In this document: positions 54,500 to 64,000 of the stretch, one piece after another | How the letters are laid out: every line of letters starts with the position of its first letter | Position numbering within the stretch: the stretch's first letter is position 1 | Assembly: GCA_030490835.1 (NCBI GenBank) | Contig: CM059973.1 | Coordinates: 52,580,008 to 52,644,007 of the forward strand | Source: Annona cherimola | Lineage: Eukaryota; Streptophyta; Magnoliopsida; Magnoliales; Annonaceae | DNA length: 64,000 bases | Reading direction: 5' to 3' | Notes under the pieces: model-generated | What the model saw: the letters and a program-made list of their open reading frames with translations, nothing else | Database searches by the model: none | What the model was told of the DNA's origin: nothing | Translations under genes and position numbers: made by a program

Positions 54500-54870
54500 G
54501 CATTTCCAATGTTCCAAGACCTTTACATAAAACTATCTTTTGCCAGTGGACGTTTTACGTTCAAAATATTTTTCTCATAATTCCTTTGGCAAAGGAGGAC
54601 ATTCTCATGTCCTAAAACATCATTCATATAAGCCTTTCTTGGCAAAGGACATTTTTATGTCCAAAAATATTTTTCCTCATAAAATCCTTTATCCAAGAGA
54701 CATTTAATATCTCAAAACATTTTTCACATAGCTTCCTTTGGCAATGGACATTCATATGTCCTAAAACACCTTTCATTAAAACACTTTGGCCTTGGCCATT
54801 TTCATGTCCATAAACACTTTTCATTTAGGCTCTTTAATAATGGACATTCTTATGTCTAAAAACAAGTTTG
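54500..54870 (-). repeat. Hairpin array II in LTR M
   Basis: Counterpart of 15017-15590 and 18629-18990. The GGACAT-type inverted repeats occur with spacers 'ctttggcaa' and 'tttttc(a)cata'. Confidence 0.78.
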
Positions 54871-55362
54871 ACATAAATCATTTTCATAATCCCTGTCTTG
54901 GGGTTTATTTATAACAAACAAGGCATATAAGATACTTAAACCATTTCCATAAATGCATTTGCATAAAAACATTTCCTTTCATTCCTGTTATTTACACTTT
55001 TCTGTAAAATACCCTATTTTTAGGGTAATCATTTCATAAAAATCCTTTTAGGATAACTTTTCTTAAAAATGCTTTCATGTCCCAATCTTTGAGCTTTTCA
55101 AAAGCAAAATATAAGCAAATGCATTTCTCTCCATCCAGTAGTGACACTTAACAAGTGATTATGCTACATTTTTGGAAGAGAATCCTTAACAGCACGCTAG
55201 CCAGGCGGCTATTCTTTTATCCTACTCCCATTGCAGGGAGGGCGCTGCTGGCACTCCTGCCATCCCTTAGCGACTTGGCCTTATGTAGAGTGGGCCCCGG
55301 TCATCCCAACCGTGCTCTACAACCGGCCTATTCCTTGTACTGGTGCACCATACATCATCATG

Positions 55363-55535
55363 ATGGACCGCAGTCCGTTTGGTTTAAAGTATTACAGACC
55401 GCAGCCCGTCTCCTTTAAAACTGAGATCACAGACCTTAGTCTGCATCCATAACTTAAAAATATCACAGACCGAAGTCTGTGTCTTTTTAAAACAAATCAT
55501 TTTGAAAAAGAACGTCACAAACTGCAGTCCGTGTC
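55363..55535 (-). repeat. Hairpin array I in LTR M
   Basis: Units GGAC/GTCC around CGCA (about 55365), CAGAC/GTCTG around CTTA (about 55431) and ACAGAC/GTCTGT around CGAA (about 55465). On the minus strand the last loop reads TTCG. Confidence 0.75.
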
Positions 55536-55726
55536 AACTTGTAAAGCGAGTGCACCTACTTTAAATAAGTTATCATTTGAAGTCTAATTTAGGATGACCT
55601 TCCTTAAATTCTTTTAGAAACATTTTGAGTAAAATATTTTGATAAATATTTGAAATGTTTGAGAAACAATACATCTTAAAATCCTTATAAAAGAATTTCA
55701 AAACCTTTGAATTTTCAAAATTAAAC

Positions 55727-55911
55727 TATATATTTTCTAACATTTTCTTAGTTTCCATTTCGGGGCCCTTTGCTCGCAAAAGTTATGCAATTATGCTATC
55801 CCTTCTCGACTACCCTAATAATCAAATTATTGTCCTCCTATCTATTATACCATTTTTGCATAAGGGGCTTACATAATCTTTTGCATACCATTTAGCAACT
55901 CGAAATCAAAC
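55727..55911. repeat. 185-bp segment present in LTR M, absent from LTR G
   Basis: LTR G reads through at about 14150-14165 where M has an extra block bounded by AAAC (55723-55726) and AAAC (55908-55911). It could be a small insertion with a 4-bp duplication, or a deletion in G. I see no terminal inverted repeats and no ORF. Confidence 0.45.
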
Positions 55912-58900
55912 CATTTTATGAAATCAACATAGGAGGTTGGTCATCCTTAAATCCCCTTCAACAACGTTTGTATAAATATTTTTCAAGATATTTTCAACAT
56001 GGATTTCCTTATCTAAAGGAAATCAAAACTTTTCAAATATCATTTCAAAACATATGGACTATGTCCAAATCATCATTTATTATTTAATTATCATGACCTA
56101 GTAAAACAATCTTTTTCATAAATCAATTCCCCTTTTCCTTTTTCTTTCATAAACATAATTGTTTATCACGAATTATTGTAGAAATAACTCAAAACTTATT
56201 TACAAACAATACTTTGTGAAAAAGGGTAAAATTCCCTTTTTCTTATAAAATACTTTTGAAACAACATCATAAAGAACTTGCTTGCTTATAAGCAAATTCT
56301 TAAAAACCATCGACATAAAACGTGAAATCCTTTGAAAACATTATCATGGAGAACTTGCTTACTCATAAGCAACTTTCTCAATCCATTAACATAAAACATT
56401 GCCAATCCAAGGCAACAATTGTGATAAATTCTTTATCTTAAAATCATTGTTTGCTTCTCGTTAAACAAACCTTGAGGTTTTTCATTAAAATCATCATTTT
56501 CCAAAACTTGTGGCTTTGCAATAAAACCTTCTTTTTCAAAACTTGTGCTTGCCCATTCGTCAAAACATAATCATAAACATTTAATTCACATATCATCATA
56601 TAAAAAGAAAATATTATTTTAGAAAGTTCGCTTGCTTACCTGAAATCGCCATAATCCCTTTCCTTCCATTCTTTTCCTTGCGTTTGCCTAAATAAATGAA
56701 AATAACATTTCATTTATTGGCATCATCCTTTAAATACTTATATTCCTTAGGTTTTTCAACCTACATAAGTTCATCTAGCTTAACCCACTTGTCTTTCAAG
56801 TCGGGTATTTATATGTATCGACATAGCCTATACATATCAAATCATCCATTCATTTTTAATACCCTCATGTAGGGTAAACTTACATTCATATAACAATCAT
56901 TTATTAAATTATTATTTGGAAAGTTCATTACCTCCATTTATCATTTTTAACATATTTTCCATTTTTCATACAACGGTGCTCATTTTAAGCACTTAGTTGC
57001 TAACTTAGACATCATATAATAATCTCAAAATTTGAGATTATCATTATTTACTTAAACAGTACCCTAATCCACGTTTTTATCATGTTGTTATGCATTTTTT
57101 TATTTAAACAACGTACATAATCCATATATCATTTATTCATACCCATCCTTCCATACAAGTCCATTTTTCAACACATACTTATGTGTTTCTTAAAATTTTT
57201 CAAAAAAGAAACTTGTATCTCAATTAAGCATGATTAAACCCCTTAATTAACATATAATTTAGGATTTATTTCTGAAATTTTAATCCATTTATCGTAGGGT
57301 TCCCAAAACAGCAACTTTAGAACCCGTTTTTCGTCGTTTCAATGCTCTCTTTAGCAACATGGTTTAAACAGATTTTTAATCCAAAATATTCAACCTTAAA
57401 CCATAATTTTCTTAATACAAATTTAGGATATTAAAACATACTTGAATCCCATAATTAAATGGTTTCCATACAGCAACTTTCATATACATCTTCAGTACCC
57501 TTTGCACCCCTCTTTAGACATCCCTTTGCATATCTTCAAAAAACTCATATTTAGGGTAATCTTGTTTACCTATAATAGGTTAAACCCTCATAATCACTTA
57601 TTTATATGCCATTATAAGTCAAATTTCATCACAAAAACCTAGAATTTAACATTCATCTTGATTTATTCCTTAAGCTATCCATAATACTGAATTCAGGCAC
57701 ACTGAAATCTCAAAATATTGAATTAATATCAAATCAAGTATTTTTTATCTGAAATTTATAAAATAACTTAATAACTATATTATTTAATCAAAATAAATAT
57801 TTTTATCATGAAATATTTAGTATTTCTATTTATTTTTGTATTTTTATTCTGTTGGACAGCAGCATTCCTTTTCAGACAACCTGAATCACGTAAATTATGG
57901 CGTATATGTATACCCATCAAAAACTAATTTTTATTTTTTTCGTGTGATCCTCCACATGTATTATATATTCTTGAACATTTTCAGCCTAAAATTAGTTGTG
58001 TAAAAATTATTAAAAATTAATTGGTGCAGCTGATCCTGCCACCCGTTCAATCCTGTCCAGGTTGATTTTTCCGGATTTTTAATTTGCAACTTGCTTATCA
58101 TTTTAATCCAAAAATTGGATCATTCCTTAATAACCAAATAATTAGTTTTCTCACAACTTTTTATGATAAAAATCGTTCATTAACTATTTCTTCCATATTT
58201 TCCTTTCTTGGTCCAGATTTACTACACATGAGTGTAGATTGGATGCTATGGGCTGATTAATCCCAAAATTAAAATTTATAAACTAACGTATTTAACTAAG
58301 AATATTTAATATTTGAAACATTTTCTTTAAGAGTTCTTTTATAACTCCAAACCATGATTCCAAACCAAGAAGAAAACTTGGAAATTGGAAGGCTTAAAGT
58401 CAACGGTACTTACCCGATTTGGTTGAATTTTTGCCCCGAGCTTTCCGAGCTTTTTATTCCCTTTTTCCTTCTTCTTTTCCTTCTCTTTTCTCCCTTTCCT
58501 TGCTTCTGGGGTCGTGTGAGGCTTGCTGGATTTTTGGAGAATTTTTTCTCCTTAGTTTCCTCTCTTTTCTCTCTCTCTCTCTCTCTTGCTATGGACGTCA
58601 CTTGGGTTGGTTGCTGGAATTTTCCAGTAACTATGTCCCCTTTTTTATTCCATTTTAAGTCCACATAAATGTGCACTTATCCCTTTTACACTTGGCTAAT
58701 TTTTACCCAAGTAAAATTGAGTAATTATCTTAATGAAAAAATCACAAAATCATGCATTGATGGGCCACCTAGCTGTCCACACATGGGACGTCCACCTTGC
58801 TACCCTTTAGTTTGGAATTTTATGCCTTAAATACACCTCAATCTACCATACATTAAATTCCCTAGCTCATAGCCCATTTACATGTAGTTTTTTGGATTTT

Positions 58901-59594
58901 TAAAAAATCCAAAAAATTAAATTTTTGGAGCTTGGAACGTCCCCTTGCAACTTCCTTTGATTTTGCATTAATTTTTTGTCTTTTTCTCCATAAATGTGTT
59001 TCGTCCTGTAGTGATTAAGAAAATTCTATGATAATTAGCTTAATCCATTCCTACCATATCGTTCGTCATATCATTTTATCTGTCTTTCTCAAGTTTCGTC
59101 TCAAACCGAGTTTTCTAACTCCACTTACGACCACTTGAATTTATCTTTTGGATTTGGGGATAAACATAATTAATTATCATCCTAATCCCATCATGATTCC
59201 CTTAATCCAATCCATTCATAAGATTTGCCCCACTATCGTGAGCTTACCTTTCAAATTTCATCGAAATCCGCCTTGTAGGCGTTAAGTTATGAATTTTCTA
59301 TCATTTTTCATCTTAATTCCATAATTACATTTTAGTCTCCATAAATTAAATCATGATTATTAATATGATTATTCATGACACATTTTCACCTTTCAATCCT
59401 TGTTAAACCCCTCGGATCATACTGACTTACTTTGGGCTCCGGTCATTAAATTTTTAATCACCATTCTTAACTAAAACCCTAATTGCAAAATATCATTAAT
59501 CATAAAATCATCCAGAATTCATTCAAGGCATACATGTATCATAATTACATGTCAAATGCCTTCATATGAGTCCTACTTGGGTCCAGGTATCACA

Positions 59595-60144
59595 GTAGCA
59601 TTATTTCCTGTTGCAAAATGAAGCTCAAGTCATGTGGAGACGGTTCAATTTTTGAAATTGTATTTTTTATGCCAAACCTAACTGTTGTCCTACTAAGTCC
59701 TTATGATCCTATGAATTGGCTAATTGAGTTGGTAAAAGAAATTAAAATGCAAAAATTTGATGAGATGTATATGAGGTAATTTGACTAATATTTTCTACAT
59801 TACTACAATTACTTGAATTGTTGAATGTGTGTATGGAATAACCAAATAAATGGGGAAGATATCTGATAATTAGGAGTTTATTACAAGAGTTTTTGAACTC
59901 TTAATGATTGAAAACAAAGGAGGTGACAGGGTGTACAGTATTAGTCATGTGAAAAAGGATTGTTGACCAAGATTTTCAAAGAGTGTCATGTTTCAAAATT
60001 TTTAGTTTAATACTCTCATTAGTTTTGATGAGTGGCTAAACATTTATTTTCACTTTTTGCTCAAAGTTTTAAAATTTTGCAATCCGTTCTTGAATTCCTT
60101 TATATTTTCTTGAGGACAAGCAAAAGTTCAAGTGTTGGGGTATT
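59595..60144 (+). other. Distal 3' region and PPT of element K
   Basis: Non-coding. Ends with 'cttgaggacaagc', 'aaaagttcaagtg' and TTGGGG just before the 3' LTR, the usual Athila/Tat PPT context. Short ORF-like stretches contain stops. Confidence 0.65.
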
Positions 60145-61803
60145 TGATAATTAGAAATTAATAATATAATTTATGGGCATTTTATACCAATTTGGTGGGT
60201 AATTAGTTGAGTTTAATATGAAATTTGGTTTAAAACAAGTTTTTGTAACATTTGGGTATTAAATATTAATTTCAAGAAATTTAAATAATTTTTGTGATTT
60301 TTTGGCTTGAAATTATATTTTTACTTGTTGCCATAAAATTAAATGAGTTTGTCCACGTATAGAAATTAAGATCATCACCGTCCATTTTTTAGTAAGCATC
60401 CTAACTGTCCATTCACGTGCATCATTTAGATTTTCCATCTCAGCCGTCTAGCTTTTCAATTAAAATCAGCTGTGATTTGCATCCCGGCCAAGTATTTAAT
60501 CAAATAACCATCCAGCTATTATTCATAAATTCACCGTCCTAGGCATTAAATTGAACTGTCCAAAATTGTTTGAGCAAAATCTTAATCTCAGCCTTCCAAA
60601 ATATGCAGCTGTTTATTTTCAGATTAGCCGCCCAACCAAAAAAAGTCCAAGTAAAGAATCCCAGCCATCAAACAGATTAATCGGCACCGTCCATTCCTAA
60701 GTCACACCCAAGCTATGCACCAGATTAGCAACGTCTTTGGCCAAAAATTAATACCAAGGAAGAAGAGTTTTTAGGCCTAGATTTTGGCGCATGAACGCAA
60801 TTCGGATTGCGTAAAATTTGATCAATAATACCAGCAGCGCAAGTGCGTAGAGGAGAAGCAAATTTTGCACAGAGCGCAGTTTAGACAGTTATAAAAGGGG
60901 GAGATTCCGGCAGGAGAGAATTGATGAGTAGCAACAGAGAAATTCCAGGAGATTTTCAACAAGCGAAATTAGAGAGAGAGAGAGAGCAAGGAGGTGGAGA
61001 CCACGGGCAAAAGGCAGATTGGCGAGTTGCGTGGAGCGGCCGACACACCATCAGGGCTTCAAACCACTAAACTTTTCTATCTTTTCCCTTTTTAATTTTA
61101 ATTGTCTTGTTTAAGATGGATTTTAATTTTAATTTTATTTTGGACTTAAACATGCTTGGCTAAACCCTAAATCTAGGGTTTAGGATATAGCATGCGTACA
61201 ATGTAGCATGGTGTGGATTTTTAATTTATTTATGGTGGATATTGTTGTCAATTTAATATCTTGTGATTTTAATGCTTGCTTTGTACATGGGCCCGTACTT
61301 TAACATAATTTCATATATTAGGTGATGGAACCGAGAGGTGGAAACCTAATATACAATAATCAAGATATTAAACCTGGAAATCTAAGACCATGAGAATAGG
61401 CATGATGACCTTCAGGAATTCCATAAACAAACTACAGAACTTAACGGATTCTAATTAACTTAATCTCATGAGAATAGGTGGTTAAGAAAATTAGGGTATG
61501 CCTTGTAGGTTTCGAGAGAAGGTGCAAGGATAAATTAGGGTTTGTTCTCCTTTAACAAACAATATCTAGATTAAATCATTATACCACTACCCATTGCAAA
61601 AGATGCAGGTGAAATCCTAGACTCTAGGTACTTGCACTCTTGTTCTCTACTCGTTCTAATTTGCAATTTTCTCTTCCTATATTTTCTATTTTTTTCCATT
61701 TTATTTACTATATTCTCCTCATATCCGACACGAAAGCATTTAAAAGTAAAATTTGTAGTCCTGAATTCCCTGTAGATCGATAATTTATATACTACAATCT
61801 ATG
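60145..61803 (+). repeat. 3' LTR of element K, truncated by LTR L
   Basis: Aligns with 48084-49741 throughout, including the CCRTCCA boxes (60375-60695), TATA 60889-60897 and inverted telobox 61161-61182. It breaks at 'ctacaatcta' where LTR L begins. Confidence 0.88.
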
Positions 61804-64000
61804 TGTGAAACCCCGACCGTATACGCGTTATTTCGACCGTATACGCGTCATTTCAATATTTATAATTTTGTAATTATTTTATGAATAAATGAAAATTCAT
61901 GAATTATATTGATGGATATGTGTATTGGAGATTGAAATAATGCAATTAGGAATTTAATCCCGTGAATAGTGCACGTGAATAGTAACCGGGGACTAAGACA
62001 CGTGATTAAGAGTTAATCACTTGGATTAACTTAATCACAAAAAGATAAAATAGAGATTTAATCACTACAGGACAAAATAGTATTACTTTTGGATATTTTA
62101 ATCCAAATTTGGATTTTTGTGGAAAAATAGAAAAAAATTCATAAATTGCAATCCGGGCGTCGGAATTCGATGAAATTTTTTATGGATGGTTAAAAATTCA
62201 TGATGAACATAATGAATGGATTAAGATGTGATGAAAATCACAAATCAAAGGTCAAGATGAAGCGTCAAATGAAGATCGAAAAAGTAGCTTAACTTTTAAT
62301 TAATTCCACTTTTGACTTTTTAAATAAAATAAAAAATTAATTAAAAGGCAGCTGCTGCAGGGGCTGGAGCAGGCTAGGGTGGTTGGAGGTTTGACTATGA
62401 TCAATGGTCTATGATCATCATCATCTTTAATCAACGGCTAGGATTTATTTAGCCTAAATTAAATAATTTTAAAAATTAAAAAAATAGGTTAAAAATAGGG
62501 CTGCAATAGGGTTTCTGGAGCAGGCCTAGGGTGGGCAGCACATGGCTCAAAGAATTTTTCAAAATTAAAAAGAAATACCAATTTATAATTAAATACCTCA
62601 AAACTAGGGGGTAAATTCCAAATTCCTGAAAAATTCAACCCTATAAATAGGGAAGCAGGGGGAGAACGTCCAAGGCATCCAAAACCACTCCATTTGAGCA
62701 TTTTTCACCACCCACCACGTTTTAGCCTTGAAGAATAGAAGGTTGGAGAGAGAAAGCGTGAGAAAAAGAGGCGTATCTCCACTTCGGGTAAGTGATTTCT
62801 ACCCAAATTTCTTTTGAATGTTAAGTATGGTAAAAACATGCTTAGATAATACCTAAGCATGAGAAAATAAGTATAGATATAATGTTTAAAAGGAATTATG
62901 CCAAAACATCAAAAATTTGGAGCGAAGATAAGGTATTCGGGAAGATAGCATATGATATGTGAAGATAATGCTCCAAAATTGATAAATGATGATTTGGGAT
63001 GTATGATTATGATAAATATAATGTTGAAATGATGATATATTAATTTCATGATTTTTAGAATTAAGGATTATGCTTAAGTGAATTTATATTGATTTTTAGT
63101 ATATGGAGAAAATGATTTTTTTGGCCAAGTAAATGATGATAAATTCAAAATGTATGAAATTTTCTATGATATACTAGGCATGAGGTATGTCATGATATTT
63201 TTTATTTTTGGAAAAAATATCAAATTTTGGAACCCATGAACAGTAACCACGTCTCTGTGAACAGTAACCTCGGATGAACAGTGATTTGCTACAGTGATTT
63301 GCTACAGTAAACAGCGTGATTTTGGAGAAAATTTTAGATTTTTTTTTATATTTTATGAGGATAAATGGATTGAATTTTTTAAGGATTTATGGATAAAAAT
63401 CCATATAAGAAAATGATGATCACGCATTTTTAAGGATAACCTCCATAAAAAAAATTATGGTGGAAAATAAGGTCATAAATAAATATAAAATATGCATGAT
63501 AAAGTATGTATATCCTTTTCACTTGTATAGGAAAAGGAAAGGAAAGGATAAAGGAGTCGGATTAAAGCAAAGCAAAGGTAAGCAAGCAAACATTTTTGAA
63601 AATGATTTTTATATGTTTCATATTGCAACTATGAAATATGTCGGAATTGCTTTATTATAAGCAAATCCATATGGAAGTAAGGAGAAATGTTAAGTTATGT
63701 GGAAACTGCTTTATCATAAGCAAATACTTATGAAAATAAGAAAAAATATAGAAATGGTTGCATTATAATGGAAAAAAGAACATTTTGATTTCAAAATAAT
63801 ATTTGGTTTTGTCAAATGAATTTAAAATGATTTGTTAAAATGTTTTGAAGCGGATTTAAGGGAGGCCAACCGATAATCGATTTAAATGAAGATTTTTAAG
63901 GTAATGACCAAAGGATCATACAAGCTTACCTTCATATAGAAGTAACTCATGTGTCATGTGGACAAGGAATATGATACCATATAAAAAAAAATGAAATGAA
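61804..64000 (+). mobile_element. Gypsy LTR L, left part (runs off the window)
   Basis: Starts TGTGAAACCCCGACCG. Contains TATA 62642-62649 (CTATAAATAGGG), a leader with donor-like GTAAGTGATT near 62788, a GTGAAYAGTAACC motif repeated at 61966, 63234 and 63257, a 13-bp tandem repeat TGATTTGCTACAG (63282-63307) and donor-like AAAG|GTAAGCAAGC near 63576. This matches the gypsy LTR plan, but the sequence is divergent from G and D. No coding region. Confidence 0.75.
62642..62649 (+). promoter_or_regulatory. TATA box of LTR L
   Basis: CCTATAAATAGGGAAG, about 840 bp into the LTR, followed by a GA-rich leader ending in GTAAGTGATT. Confidence 0.6.

Larger units (their letters stand above)
53746..59594 (-). 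mobile_element. Gypsy solo LTR M (about 5.8 kb) inside element K
   Basis: Minus strand. The right tip reads GGTATCACA (ending 59594) and the left tip GGCACCCCAAACTGAG (first bases decayed). It is an antisense relative of LTR G with the same order of landmarks: U5 hairpin near 53808-53835, hairpin 54225-54238, array II 54500-54870, cassette 55190-55345, array I 55363-55535, purine-rich leader 58400-58620. No PBS or PPT adjoins. Target duplication unclear (GTAAA against GTAGC). It carries a 185-bp segment (55727-55911) absent from LTR G. Non-coding. Confidence 0.78.
48084..61803 (+). mobile_element. Athila-like element K with gag-protease only
   Basis: LTRs of about 1.7 kb (48084-49780 and 60145 to at least 61803), both starting TGATAATTAG. 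An Asp-tRNA-type PBS and a T-rich leader are followed by gag-protease (50034-52443), then directly by the post-pol 3' region, solo LTR M, the distal 3' region and a PPT. RT, RNase H and integrase are missing, as in gag-only (TR-GAG-type) non-autonomous elements. The 3' LTR is cut by LTR L at 61804. AAGGG (48079-48083) would be the left target duplication. Confidence 0.85.

Noticed and set aside
58354..58676. 104-codon plus and 88-codon minus ORFs in LTR M; likewise 20149-20512 in LTR H
   Set aside because: They are low-complexity readings (Phe/Ser/Leu or Lys/Arg/Glu) of the purine-rich leader; both strands are open.

Overview
This window is plant nuclear DNA made almost entirely of nested LTR retrotransposons. 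I found no host gene, no rRNA or tRNA gene and no prokaryotic feature. The evidence is Sirevirus-like Ty1/copia coding regions, Ty3/gypsy chromovirus (Tekay/Del-like) and Athila-like coding regions, primer-binding sites matching plant initiator Met-tRNA, 5-bp target-site duplications (TSDs) and AT-rich LTRs. It looks like a repeat-dense intergenic or pericentromeric stretch of a large-genome seed plant, probably an angiosperm. The species cannot be told from the sequence.

Layout, left to right. Positions 1-7367 hold the 5' end of a minus-strand Sirevirus-like element (A): broken gag, PBS and 5' LTR. Its LTR is split by a rearranged Sirevirus composite (B, 1158-6207, TSD AGTTC). A sits inside a minus-strand gypsy element (F) whose PBS, leader and 5' LTR run from 7368 to about 10581. 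A probable gypsy solo LTR (G, 10845-16128, plus) follows. A minus gypsy solo LTR (I) begins at 17870 and ends at 45968, with TSD GCCTT at both ends. It is opened by three later insertions: solo LTR H (19503-23066), Sirevirus C (23656-30479, TSD CTTAG, nearly complete pol) and a 14.2-kb Tekay-like chromovirus D (31715-45904, TSD TACAT, two ~4-kb LTRs). An old gypsy remnant (N) underlies F, G and I and ends with a decayed pol fragment at about 46560-46826. Gypsy LTR J (46827-48083) was then hit by an Athila-like element K (48084 to at least 61803). K keeps gag-protease but has lost RT-RNaseH-integrase, carries a further solo LTR (M, about 53746-59594), and its 3' LTR is interrupted by gypsy LTR L, which runs off the window.

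The coding regions are mostly pseudogenes with a few stops and frameshifts. The exceptions are an uninterrupted 564-codon Sirevirus gag in B and an 844-codon pol frame in C. A working element would make Gag particles and a protease-integrase-RT-RNaseH polyprotein. No element here has all of these intact, so any movement would need proteins from elsewhere.

The most unusual signals lie in the long LTRs, not in the genes. The G/I/M gypsy LTRs carry two arrays of short hairpins (GGACAT/ATGTCC type and GAC-tetraloop-GTC type) whose stems vary in sequence with paired changes. Seven gypsy LTRs share a TGAGT-N4-ACTCA hairpin with a variable loop just before a possible 3' splice site. Three Sirevirus LTRs have an inverted repeat next to the TATA box whose sequence differs between copies while pairing is kept. 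D carries an extra open reading frame upstream of gag whose start is also recognisable in F.
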